The notes beneath the pieces were generated by a model. The model searched no databases. It had not been told where the DNA came from and saw nothing but the letters and a program-made list of their open reading frames with translations. Of a stretch of 64,000 nt of DNA, positions 35,836-46,938 are shown piece by piece (the first letter of the stretch is position 1; every line of letters starts with the position of its first letter). Source of the stretch: Phocoena phocoena (taxonomy: Eukaryota; Chordata; Mammalia; Artiodactyla; Phocoenidae). The stretch is taken from assembly GCF_963924675.1 (NCBI RefSeq), contig NC_089222.1, positions 2,480,001 to 2,544,000 on the forward strand, in the 5' to 3' direction. The position numbers were made by a program, and so were the translations under genes.

Positions 35836-37356
35836 AACAGTATAGCAATTATCTTTAAAAGGGGGCTTTGAATAAGCTTAAAAGGGATATCAAGAGAGAG
35901 TACCGGACCCATGCTAAATAGAATAGAATCTTTCCATTCTGATTCTTAATCTAAAACATTGAGCCATTCATTAATATACTGGCTTACAAGTTCTTGCTTG
36001 TCACTAGAGCAACAACTACAAATTTTGACTTTAAAATACTTTTATTTGGGGGAAATTTCTATTTAATTACCAGAAAACTTATTTACTTTGAATTTGATTT
36101 TTTGCATGGTAGAAACTATTTTTTAAAAATCATACATTCCATTTTAAGGTAATTTTTAAATTTTATTTCTTTATTTTAATTGAGGGTTTATTTTCCTATA
36201 ATCCGTGGTTGTAAAAAGCAATCATTTCAGAATATTATTTGAGACTGCTGGAAGTTTTGAGGGTAATTATGCTAAAAACTAAAAAATGAGTCTTTGACCC
36301 AAACTTTGAGAGCAGAAATCATTTATTCCTGCTCTCATAGAATTAATGATAATTCAGCATCTTTGAAACAAGGATTTCCCCCTGGATAATCTCACATAGA
36401 CACATGTTCCTTACCAAACCTCATTACACTAAATATTTTTAGGGTTTTTGTTTTTTTTTTTTTTGGTAGCCCTTTCTTTCTTGCCCAAGATTTTTACATT
36501 GGTGTTAATGCTATGCCTTCTATTAACTTTATTACACCTCCTCAGAACTTAAAAATTTCTGAATAGGTTAACAAAACTTTCAAAGTTGCAGTACCAGTGA
36601 GCTGAGGCTGTCTCCTTAAAAAGAGATCTCGCTCCAGGATATAAAATTATTCAGCAAAATAACAAAAACTAGGGGCAGACCACGTGCATACTGCCTTTTG
36701 TGAGGGATTTTTAAATGTGATGCATACATTACTAGGATATGCTCTATTAAACATGTAACGGTTATCATTTCTTAAAAACCAGAACAGCTCAGGAAGTCAT
36801 TCTCTTCCCTCATTCCCTCTTTCATCTGTGAAAATAAACAAGCTAATACTAATCAGGACAGTCAGAGGATGAGAGATGCAGCAGTGAACAAGAATTCCTA
36901 AGCAGTTGTAGATTTTCCCGGAGAATTAAACATGTCAACACAAACACTGTGTATAATTCTTCAGCTAGAGTTTTTCGCTGGCACGCTGTTCTTTTGATCA
37001 ACAAATAACATCTTATTTTCCTTTCTTCTTTCTTTCCTTTATCTTGATATGGGGCCCAGAGGCAGAGGCTTGGGGACTGTCAAGCTGGGAGACTGTGTGT
37101 CCCCTGGAACACAAGGACTCTGCCTGCCAAGCATCAGAGTCTGACATCAGGGCAGCAAGCCATTCTATTCATCAACAACCTGGGGCTAAAGGGGAACAAA
37201 ACAAAAAGTGTGGATGTTTTATAGATGCTGTAAGATGCTGCTGCACCGTGGATACGGTTGTGTTACAGTCACTTCTGTCCGGACAGTGAAATTCTGAATT
37301 TTGTGCTAGCAAAACATACTAACATTTGCTATCTCTCATGTACCTAAAAGGTTGAA
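35836..37356. other. Unassigned AT-rich sequence
   Basis: About 1.5 kb with a T-run at 36448-36464 and no supported gene or repeat. Confidence 0.5.
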
Positions 37357-37366
37357 TCCACTGTTT

Positions 37367-37488
37367 TTGTTTTTGGCTGTGCTGAGTGACTTGTGGGATC
37401 TTAGTTCCCTGACCAGGGATCAAACCCCGGGCCCAGGGCAGCGAACGCACCGACTCCTAACCACTGGACCGCCAGGGCATTCCCAGAC
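37367..37488 (-). mobile_element. CHR-type SINE, old short form
   Basis: Minus strand: tttggctgtgctgagtgac, gatcaaaccccgg (B box complement) and the head ccgccagggcattccc. The duplication tccactgttt lies at 37357-37366 and 37489-37498. Lacks the GC-rich body of the younger form, so it represents an older subfamily. Confidence 0.92.
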
Positions 37489-37498
37489 TCCACTGTTT

Positions 37499-37955
37499 AA
37501 AATCATCCTCCTATAGCCCTCAACACTATCCCTTTTAGACATCTGACCTATCCTAAATTATTAATGAATGTATTTACACATATCCACGGAAATAAGCTGA
37601 ATTTAAGGGAGGAAAAGATGTGTCATGGGTGCAAGAGCAGGACCTGACCACATACACTCAGGAGTAATTTGCAAGTATAATGTACCAAGTTCAATGTCCA
37701 GAGCTCGTCACTCTCCCCTGAAGAAAATCAAGAAAAGAAATATACTGTAGCCGTCGAGTCCCACCAGCCCCTGCGCAAAGTTCAGAGCTGACCGGGTTTT
37801 TCCCGCTGGAGCGTGGCCTCAGCCAGAGGAGGCAGAGTGGAAGGAAAGGAGGAAGAGGGAAATTGGGGATGTCGGTCATTTCGAGGTGCTGGTGTTCTGG
37901 GAAACTGTCCATGGAGTTGAGATATTTATTGCAGTAATTTCTGGCCTTACATACT
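37499..37955. other. Unassigned sequence
   Basis: No supported gene or repeat before the L1 fragment. Confidence 0.5.
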
Positions 37956-38893
37956 TAGCCGTGTGGATGAAAGGCTCTTGGTGCTGCAGCCAGCAGTCAG
38001 TGCTGTGCCTCTGAGGAGGGAGAGCCGAGTTCAGGACATTGGTCCACAAGAGACCTCCCAGCTCCATGTAATATCAAACGGCGAAAATCTCCCAGAGATC
38101 TCCATCTCAACACCAGCACCCGGCTTCACTCAACGACCAGCAAGCTACAGTGCTGGACATCCTATGCCAAGCAACTAGCAAGACAGGAACACAACCCCAC
38201 CCATTAGCAGAGAGGCTGCCTAAAATCATAATAAGTCCACAGACACCCGAACACACCACCAGACGTGGACCTGCCCACCAGAAAGACAAGATCCAGCCTC
38301 ATCCACCAGAACACAGGCACTAGTCCCCTCCACTGGGAAGCCTACACAACCCACTGAACCAACTTTAGCCACTGGGGACAGACACCAAAAACAATGGGAA
38401 CTACGAACCTGCAGCCTGCAAAAAGGAGACCCCAAACACAGTAAGATAAGCAAAATGAGAAGACAGAAAAACACACAGCAGATGAAGGAGCAAGGCAAAA
38501 ACCCAGCAGACCTAACAAATGAAGAGGAAATAGGCAGTCTACCTGAAAAAGAATTCAGAGTAATGATAGTAAAGATGATCGAAAATCTTGGAAATAGAAT
38601 AGAGAAAATACAAGAAACATTTAACAAGGACCTACAAGAACTAAAGATGAAACAAGCAACGATGAACAACACACAATAAATGAAATTAAAAATACTCTAG
38701 AAGGGATCAATAGCAGAATAACTGAGGCAGAAGAACGGATACATGACCTGGAAGATAAAATAGTGGAAATGACTACTGCAGAGCAGAATAAAGAAAAAAG
38801 AATGAAAAGAACTAAGGACAGTCTCGGAGACCTCGGGGACAACATTAAACGCACCAACATTCGAATTATAGGGGTTCCAGAAGAAGAAGAGAA
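37956..38893 (+). mobile_element. Internal L1 fragment: 3' part of 5'UTR and start of ORF1
   Basis: Collinear with 56735-57672 of the large L1. It enters at gtgtggatgaaaggctctt and stops abruptly inside ORF1 after gaagaagaagagaag at 38893. Neither an L1 5' end nor a 3' tail is present, so it cannot be a simple insertion; later deletion or recombination must have removed the rest. Confidence 0.93.
38455..38893 (+). pseudogene. L1 ORF1 fragment, frameshifted and truncated
   Basis: L1 ORF1p is an RNA-binding chaperone that coats L1 RNA. The frame opens with MRRQKNTQQMKEQGKN and runs 74 codons, then hits a stop at 38677 caused by an extra CA relative to the copy at 57 kb (aacacacaataaatg against aacacaataaatg). 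Beyond it, the coiled-coil region (EERIHDLEDK) and the start of the RRM-like domain (NIRIIGVPEEEEK) can be read in another frame. The frame ends at the 38893 breakpoint, so the C-terminal RNA-binding part is missing. Not functional. Confidence 0.88.
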
Positions 38894-40359
38894 GGCAGTG
38901 AGGAGTTTTATAGTAATGGTTCAAGGAGGGTGTGATCAGCTAGTGGACACTCTTCTGATTGGTTAGCGGGGAGGTCATCGGGAGTCAGCATCATCAGCCA
39001 TCCGGTTCCAACTGGTCTGGGGTCTACATGCCTGTGGGCAGCACACCTTTAACTTCTTCTACCTAGTGGGGGTTTCAGTGTCTGCAAAACAGCTCAAAGA
39101 TATTGTGACGTGTATCCCTTGAGGGGGAACCAGGGCCCTGCCCCAAGGCTGCACTATTGTGTCTTGGCTTCTCCTCCCTTATCTCTGCATCCCCTCCTTC
39201 CCTGAGTAGCAACTGTTTGAACCTGCCCTTTGGAACTCAGGGGAGGTCATGGAGGCTGAATTAAGCCTATTTCCTATAATCAAAGAAATGGGGGATGCAG
39301 AAAGGCTTCCATGCCCAGCAGCCCCACAGGGTCCTGCTTGGTATCAATATGAGTTTTTGCCCCAGTGGATTCCAGCACCTAGAGGCAGCCCATACATCCC
39401 TCACTTGCCTATTTGTGCCTCTCTCCTCCTACTAGATTTCTCATTATGGACCTCATTTCACTCTCTGAACCAATTTCTGTCCACTACCTTCATTTGAAGA
39501 TCCAGCTGACCGCCTCTCCAAGCTCCAGGTCATGGCTCTTCTGAGGTTGGGTGTGATCAAACCTAGAAATATTAGGGCCTTTCTTTGCCAGTCCCTGGGC
39601 TGCCCACACTTGACTTTGCCCATGTGGACAAACTTTTTGTACTTGTTCAGCATTGTAGCTCATGTTACAAGAAAGACCTTTATACTCTGAGTTTCTCCTT
39701 TGCTCTTTAAGCTGATCATCTCATAGCTCACCGCAAATTGCTCACAAAGGTAAGCTTCAAACACCCAAAAAGGGTTCTAGATGATTGCCTCTGGTTGGTC
39801 TCCCCAGGAAGCAATCTCTCAGACAACGATCAGCATGTAGGGTGTTTATTATGGGATGCTTTGGGGATCAAGACCTGTGGAGGGGAAAGGAAGCAAGCAC
39901 GACTGGACAGAGGGAGAAGTCGGGCTGTGATGAAGCCCCAACGAAGGGCTCAGCCAACCACAGGCGGAATTCTGCAGAACGGTTCTAGCAGGGACGGAGC
40001 CCTTAAGTTCCGGCATTGGTCAGTCATTGAATGAGAGCTGCCCATCCCCAAAGAGGGCCGACAGCAGAGGGGCATCTTTCGGCAGCATTGTCAGCAGCTG
40101 GGGGGAAAAGTCCTTTATTATTTAAGGGCAGCATAGAGTCCAACTCAGGGCCACTCAGGACCGTCCCCTTCTCTTCCACTCTCCCTGTTTCATCGGTCCC
40201 CAAACTCTGTCCCTTTTTTTCTTGTGGCCACAGACTTCGACATCTGCCTCTACCCCCTGGTGACCAGCAACCATCCCTCTACACTACAGCCACTCATCTA
40301 GGGTAGGTGTGGTGGTGAACATAACCAAAGACACAACACTTACGGCATTTGCATCAATA
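38894..40359. other. Unassigned, GC-moderate sequence after the L1 breakpoint
   Basis: Segment 38894-39240 looks like repeat-type sequence, possibly LTR-derived, but I cannot name it. ORFs at 39249-39497 and 39738-40034 are unrecognised. No gene called. Confidence 0.35.
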
Positions 40360-40450
40360 CAATAAAATAATAACTGAGTCTCTTTCCTAGAGATTAAGTT
40401 GGATAATGAACAGGGCACACACAACACGATGTTTGGTACCTAGTCAACGT
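40360..40450 (+). mobile_element. Possible MIR 3' half
   Basis: The words aataataactgagtctc, gattaagttggataatga and gtttggtacctagtcaacg resemble the 3' half of MIR. Short and diverged, so tentative. Confidence 0.45.
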
Positions 40451-40463
40451 GAGGTGTATTTTA

Positions 40464-40605
40464 TTTTACTTTATTTATTTTTTATTTTATTTTTTGGCCA
40501 CATCATGCGGCATGCAGGATCTTAGATCCCCAGCCAGGGATTGAACCTGTGCCCTCAGCAGTGGAAGCACAGATCCCTAACCACTGGACCGCCAGGGAAT
40601 TCCCT
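40464..40605 (-). mobile_element. CHR-type SINE, old short form
   Basis: Minus strand: TTTA-rich tail, ttttttggccacatcatgcg, ggattgaacctgtg and the head ccgccagggaattccc. The duplication gaggtgtatttta against gagatgtatttta (one mismatch) lies at 40451-40463 and 40606-40618. Confidence 0.93.
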
Positions 40606-40618
40606 GAGATGTATTTTA

Positions 40619-41702
40619 GTCATTATGTGCACCTTCCAGTGTTCCCCATTTGAGAAGAGAAAATTAGACTCCATTTTAATCATCTGTACACTGGCGCAAA
40701 ATAGAAGGAAAGAAAAGGGAAGATATTTTAAACCTGGAAGCATCTGGAGTTCATAAATGATCAAAGCAATACGACACATCCCAGTTTTACTTATAACAAA
40801 TGATCTGGCCTAAAAAGGCCTGGAAAGACCCCTTTTCCTACCTCCCCACAGCTCTACAGAAATCATGGGAGGCTGAACTATTTCTCCGATTTCACTGGAT
40901 GTGGAGCTATTTACTGATGACAAATTAGGAAGCCCAGCCGGTCACTCGCCACCATCCCATTGGATCACAGACGTGCCGCCCGGAAGCAGTGACGCTGACC
41001 TGCCCGCTTAGTCTGCAGCCCCTGCAGCGTCCTCTCCTCAGTCTCCACTGCTGGATCCTTCGTAGCCTCCAGCCTGACCCCAGGGCACCTTTGTCGCAGG
41101 TTAAAAAAATAACTGCTAAGCTGGAGTCCTCAGCCATGTAAACTCTAGATTATTATGACTAGAATTCAACAGGGCTTTCCTGTCTGCCTGCCTGTGTGGC
41201 CTGCGGTGACCTGATGAGAAAGCAGAGCTGGGGCTTCCCTTTCTCCCAGCAGCCGTGGTGTGTCCCCCAGGGGAACCGTGTCAGAACAGAGGTTTCCAAG
41301 CCAAAAATACATGACCAGCTTTCCAAAATAGCAGCCACAAAGCAGTCCACGCCCGGCCTGCTCTGTCCATCTGACTCACCTGGGACAAACACACGCTCCT
41401 GTAATCCTCCCCTGCTCTTTGTTCACACACAGAAATCCAGTGCTCTGAATACAATTTCTGAGCTCTGAAATACACTGCTTACATAATCATGTTAAAGGGA
41501 CACCTTGAGAGGTTATCTCCCAGACGCTAGCAAGTAGTTTCCAAAATCATGCACCCCAAATACTCTAGACAGAGTACCAGTCTGCGTTCACGCCCCTACA
41601 TTTGTAACCAGTCTCCTCTCAACCAAGGTCCATCACTCACCACATCGTGGAGACAAAAAGACATGCTCACGGTCTGCTTCTCCAGAGGAAGATCCCCACG
41701 AG

Positions 41703-41733
<31 letters not shown>

Positions 41734-42266
41734 GACCTAAAAGGAAAGACTGGAAAAGCTCGAGTTCTTTTAGACCATTCAAAATCTGATAAATCCTCCA
41801 CTGCCATTACAAGTGGTTCATTGCTGTGCTAAAAATAGCTATTTGGAATGATGAATGTTACTTGTCACGATCCAACACAAGAGGCTCCGGTCCATTCTGG
41901 ACCATGTCCAAGACATCCAACACCCTGCGACTCATCAGGGTCCAGGGTGGGTCTGCGGTTCACGGAGGTTAGCTCAGATGAGCGGTCAGAAGAAGAGGCC
42001 AGTGGGGTCCAATACTTCTCTAAGCTCCCTTACAGTGAGGACGGTGCCCTGACCAGGCTGCATACCTGACACCATAACGTGATTGGTGCAGGGCCCCTAA
42101 CATATTGTTGCAGAATAAAGTATTAATGAATGGTGGTGAGTTCTAGTGTCTGCGAGACAGGTGGATTATAATATCTAAAGCAGAGCTTCTCAACAGCATC
42201 ATTGTAAGGAAAAAACACACTATTGTTTTTATATATGTTACACATAGTGAAACGGAGCAGGACCCC
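40619..42266. other. Unassigned sequence with an (AC)14 microsatellite
   Basis: A perfect (AC)14 run occupies 41703-41730. Several ORFs of 60-90 codons on both strands carry no recognisable product. No gene called. Confidence 0.55.
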
Positions 42267-42660
42267 GTGAGGCTCCTGGGCACCAAAGCCTTTCAAACAG
42301 CTGTTGATCAGGGAAGGGAGGGGATGCAGAGACAAGAGAGGAGCAGTCAAGACACAACAGTGCAGCCTTGGGGCAGGGCCCTGGTTCCCCCTCAAGGGGT
42401 ACACATAATATCTTTGAGTTCTTCTGCAGAACTAAAACCCCAACAAAAGGAAGATGTTAGCATTCTTCATTCCAGAGAAGGTCACAGTTTGATGACCTCA
42501 GGAAGCTCATTAGGAGACCCCCTGAGGCCAGATTAAAGAAGAGCAGGCCCTGCACACACCCTGGTCCTTATCAGCAACCCCGCCCTTGAACCATTGCTGT
42601 AAAACTCCTCACCAAATCCTCCCACACTGGGGACACACAGTTTTGAGGGCTTGGGAGGTA
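42267..42660 (+). mobile_element. Second copy of the LTR seen at 25.5-26.2 kb
   Basis: From about 42406 it matches the LTR at 25463 in order (atatctttgag, ccagattaaag, ccttgaaccattgctgtaaaa, gacacacagttttgagg), without a SINE. It ends near 42653, before the polyadenylation region, so it is 3'-truncated. Because the copy at 25 kb is cut at its left, 42267-42405 may hold the missing upstream LTR part; that extent is inference. Confidence 0.55.
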
Positions 42661-42777
42661 GGGGAGGGACTGAAAGTTCCCCTCACAACCAGCCTCCAAC
42701 CTTACTAAGGGCTTTCCAAAAGTCACCTCATTAATATAAAAAAGGCCACTTTATCACTTACAGCACTTAAGAAATTG

Positions 42778-43262
42778 CGAATATTACTCAGCCATCAAAA
42801 AGAATGAAATGATGCCATTTCCAGCAACATGGGTGGACCTAGAGCTAATCATACTAAGTGAAATAAGTCAGAAAGAGAAAGACAAATACCATATGTTATC
42901 ACTTATATGTGGAATCTAAAATATGACACAAATGAACCTATCTATGAAACAGAAATAGACTCACAGACATAGAGAACAGACTTGTGGTTGCCAACGGGGA
43001 GGGTTGGGGGAGGGATGGAGTGGGAGTTTGGGATTAGCAGATGCAAACTATTATATAAAGAACTGATAAACAACAAGGTCCTACTGTAGAGCACAGGGAA
43101 CTGTATTCAATATCCTGTGATAAACCATAATGGAAGAGAATATGAAAAGAATATATACATACACACACACATATATATATCTGAGTCACTTTCCTGTACA
43201 GAAGAAATTAATGCAACGTTGTAAATCAACTCTACTTCAGTAAAATTAAAAAAAAGAAAAGA
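42778..43262 (+). mobile_element. Older L1 3' end
   Basis: Starts in the ORF2 terminus (gaatattactcagccatc) and runs through the 3'UTR with gactcacagacatagagaac and aacaaggtcctactgtagag, a CA/TA microsatellite at 43150-43181, and an AAAAG-unit tail. Flanks aagaaattgc and aaagaaattcc may be the target duplication. Confidence 0.9.
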
Positions 43263-43344
43263 AAAGAAAAGAAATTCCAAGAGCTCTGTGCTAAGATGGG
43301 AACGAAAACCAGATATACATCGTAAATCATAATATCACATGCAA

Positions 43345-43521
43345 CTGTTGATGTTTGGGCTGGATAATTCTTTTTTGTAGCGGGCTATCTTGTGCATTGC
43401 AGGATGTTTAGTAGCATTCCTGGCCTGTATCCACCTACCCCCATTTATGACAACCAAAAATGTATCCAGATATTGCCAAAGGTCCCCTTGGGGGCAAAAT
43501 CACCCTCTGTGGAGACCACTG
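43345..43521 (-). mobile_element. MER5A-like hAT-Charlie DNA transposon relic
   Basis: The complement of the element at 19996: gcaggatgtttagtagcatt, tatgacaaccaaaaatgt, ccttgggggcaaaatcaccc and the terminus gagaccactg. Diverged and non-coding. Confidence 0.87.
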
Positions 43522-44714
43522 ATCTAAAGGGCCAGGATAGAAGATTTAGGGAGACCCTCAGCATCCCAGAGGTCTGACAGCAGGACCCCTGGCAGGTTGG
43601 TTGAGGCTTAGGGACGATTCTCATCTCTAGAAAAGACTTGGGAAGGATAGCTCTCAGGATCTCTTTCTTTGAAAGTGGTCTCACCCAAAGTAGCTTGAAC
43701 AATCAAAGATAATCTATTAGAATAAGACCTAAAAAGCCCAGAGATAAGCTCACTTCAGGTCTGTGAGAATCTAACAGCTCAAATAAGACCATCAGGGCTC
43801 AGTTTTTCTCCACTGCTGCACTCTGCTTTCCTGTGTGATATGGCCCCTGCCTGTGGTGGCCAAGCCCCACCATTCCTGCTCTAATCCCACTAGCTCAGAA
43901 ACCAAGCCTGACAGGAAGAGAACTTCTCTTTCTCAGTAGTTCTAGGGGGAAAAAAAACCCTCACAACTGAGTCTCTTTGGACCGTCGTGGCTCATCTCAG
44001 ACTAACTAGATTTAGGAAACTGATCAGTTGTGGATCATGCCAAGCGATCAGGTCCGAGTCACATGCCACTCCTGGATTCGGGAACAAGGAACAGGCCAGT
44101 TTTACCCAAAGTATCTGGAGTAACTGGGAGGCAGAGTGGTTCCCTAAAGAAACTCAAGATGCTAATACCAGAAAGCAGTAGGAGTGGGCTCTGGGCAGGT
44201 ACAACAGCCCAAGCCTGGGAAAATGAAGATACTGGACCAGAAATCAAAGCAAGGGCTCTTGTTCTAGTATAAATACAGAGGTCCTGTGCTGGCCTCAGGG
44301 TACAAGCTGCTCAGATGAGACACTATTTATAACTATTTTCTCTCAAACTTTCCTTCCTAGATCTGTGAGTACTTATTAAACATGAAGGGGTTTATGCATT
44401 CAAACAGCAGCATTTAATCTTTCCCCCTGCCTGGCTCTATTTGCATACCTTTGCTTTCATTCTGCCCTTTCTGAAGATCCCCTCGGGTAAATTCAGACTT
44501 GGACCAGCTCCTTCCAGCCTGATTACAGGCACTTTCTGTTTTCTGCTGCTCAAACACTGACCTATGGTGAGAGAGTGAGGTCTGCTAACTGCCATGGCCA
44601 GGTTGAGGGCAGGCAGGGAGACTTGTAATATCTGCCACTGCAAGTGGGAGGAGGATATTTCTTCCTGACTTAGCTAGTGAGCAAGTTATGTCCACAAACA
44701 GAACGCTCTTCATG
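43522..44714. other. Unassigned sequence
   Basis: No supported gene or repeat in about 1.2 kb. Confidence 0.5.
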
Positions 44715-45040
44715 ATTTCTGCCTTCATCTTCACGTGGTGATCTCCCTGTGGGCGTGTCTGTGTCCACAGATCCTCTTTTATTTTTTTAATTATTTATTC
44801 ATTTATTTTTGGCCGCGCTGCACGGCATGTGGGATCTCAGTTCCCCAACCAGGGATTGAACCCGCATCCCCTGCATGAGAAGCACTGAGCCCTAACCACT
44901 GGACCTCCAGGGAAGTCCCAATCCTCTTTTAATAAGGACATCAGTCACATTGGATTAGGGAACCATCCTACTCTATTATGAACTCATCTTACTAATTACC
45001 TCTGCAATGACCCTGTATCCAATTAAGGATAATGTTTTTA
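44715..45040 (-). mobile_element. MLT1-like LTR fragment split by a SINE
   Basis: The plus strand shows the complement of the LTR at 50639: cttcatcttcacgtggtgat, ataaggacatcagtcacat, ttggattagggaaccatcc and aattacctctgcaatgaccc. ERVL-MaLR-type assignment is from memory. Carries no coding sequence. Confidence 0.7.
44782..44920 (-). mobile_element. CHR-type SINE, old short form, nested in an LTR
   Basis: Minus strand: tttttggccgcgctgcacgg, gggattgaacccgcatcc, and the head cctccagggaagtccc. A perfect 11-bp duplication, atcctctttta, lies at 44771-44781 and 44921-44931, so the host LTR can be rejoined unambiguously. Confidence 0.95.
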
Positions 45041-45744
45041 AAGTATGGTCTCCCTGATGAGACCACAGGTGCTAGTTTTACTTGTTCAAATGCCAATTCC
45101 TTTTATAAAGTCTTTCTGAGGGTTCCTCTACAGACCCTATCCTGTCACATCCACCTCAGATGACATGTTATGCAGGATATGAGAAGAGCAGCTGCGTGTC
45201 CCTTATAAACCTGCAGCCTTTTGATCTCATAGTGTGACAAATTGCAGGAGTTCATGTAAAAATGTGATGAGGCTGCTCTGCTCTCCTAGATTTATAGCTG
45301 TTTTGCACAGAGTGAAAGTTCCTTGAGGACAGCAACTTTTGTTCAGTGAAGACATTAGAACATCTACAGAGGGACAAGCCCTGTGCTGACAGCGTCTGCA
45401 TCGGCACCTGCTGGTCCACGGATTTGCCTGCTCTGGAGATGACAGTCTTGGATCCCCAGTGTCTGTGATAAGACCTGAGAGAGATGCTTTAAGTGTGTGC
45501 ATCCCTAAATGATAAAAATAGAGCTGTTAATTTACAAGCATTAAAAATATGCGGTAGATTTGAATACCAGTCCAGGTTGCTTCTCATTAAGGACCTGATA
45601 ACAACCCTGAACTTCTATTGTAATAATTTTCTGGTTTGGATTCCTCTTCCATTTTGCAAGCTTGCTGACACATCAAATAAAGCTTTGTCCTGCTCTTTTC
45701 TGTACTAAGTAAGGCACTGCGTGGCAGTATCCCTCAAAGACTTC
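45041..45744. other. Unassigned sequence
   Basis: No supported gene or repeat. Confidence 0.5.
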
Positions 45745-45845
45745 AGACCTGCAGATTCTTGTTTTGAATCTTTGTTTTGCCTCTTACAAGTTTGTGATCT
45801 GGAACATATTTCACATCTATTTTCTCATCTCTGAAACAGGGGCAC
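45745..45845 (+). mobile_element. MIR SINE relic
   Basis: The words gttttgcctcttacaagttt, tgatctggaacatatttcac and attttctcatctctgaaaca follow the MIR core order. Short. Confidence 0.6.
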
Positions 45846-46924
45846 AGCTCTCTGACAGAACTGAGCTGAGGTTTAGCTGCGAGGCCCATGCAACATTGGG
45901 CAGAGTGGGAGATCTACCCACAGTGGCAGTTGTATTGTTTCAGGGTTTCTGTTTACTATTTGAAATAATCCTTGGTTTCTGCATCAGTGACCATATAACA
46001 TTCTCTTTCACTCTTATCTTTACAGAGGCTTTGTCTCTCTAACTTTTAAGGCCAATGTTAGCCACCTGCTTTATTTGTTAACCCAGGAAAAAAATGAGCC
46101 TCTCTGCTCAGTCTGCAGTCAGTACAGAGGAGCACTCTCCCAGGCCCAGGATGGCTCTGACTTGGACCACTTAATGATGCTCCTTAAGTGATACCATTAA
46201 GCATCCTACCAGAAGAGCACACCAGAGGCATGACAGTCATCCCATGCCTGATGCGGTGTTGGCTGTGGAACTGTTTACTGTGATGTTAACAGTCAATTAA
46301 ACACACACACACACATCTCGGGGTAAAACAGATACTTTTGCGAAAACAACCTTCACTAGGAAGTGAGCTCTAATTGATACAGAGCATCCCTTACTACTGG
46401 GCAAAACATATTTGCTGAGACCTCTTCACCCTATTTCCTTTTTCTTATTTCTTCATAACTCCCCAGATGGCTTGTTCAGAGAATACCATCACTTACCCAC
46501 CCAAAGTAAATAGAATCAGCTGACAAGCACATCTCCAGTAAAAGAGACCTAGACAAAGCTTTGGCTCTTTAGGGGTTATTTGCATATTTCCTAAATGCAT
46601 ACTCACATCCTTAGCATCTGATTATGGGGCTTGTTTTCTTGGGTGGTCAGCCTCATCTTTTGTGTGCATATTCAGCTCTAAGCTCACCCCTTCAGGGTTT
46701 TATCTTCTGTCCTGTACCTTGCCTTAGAAGATTTCTAAGTAATTCATTTATTTATTTTTTTTCATTATCATAAACCTTTACTTTAGCTCACTGTTACCAA
46801 AAGGAATTATTGCAAAATAAAAAAGCAATAATGAACAATTAGACAAAGAGGGTTGGAATGACATCACACAATAAAAAACAAAACCCACTACAGCAAGAAC
46901 ATTTGAACTATATTCCATACACTT
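45846..46924. other. Unassigned sequence
   Basis: About 1.1 kb, with a short (AC)n at 46301-46314 and no supported gene. Confidence 0.5.
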
Positions 46925-46938
46925 AAAAAAATTGCTCC

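Noticed and set aside
38226..38672. 148-codon minus-strand ORF
   Set aside because: Antisense shadow of the L1 5'UTR/ORF1; similar antisense frames occur at 57230-57748 and 60044-60571.
41703..41730. (AC)14 tract as a possible regulatory Z-DNA element
   Set aside because: Ordinary dinucleotide microsatellite with no gene context.
46120..46240. Imperfect inverted repeat (cacttaa/ttaagtg and gatgct/agcatc) that could be a hairpin RNA
   Set aside because: Arms are only 6-7 bases with poor pairing between; not comparable to a microRNA precursor.
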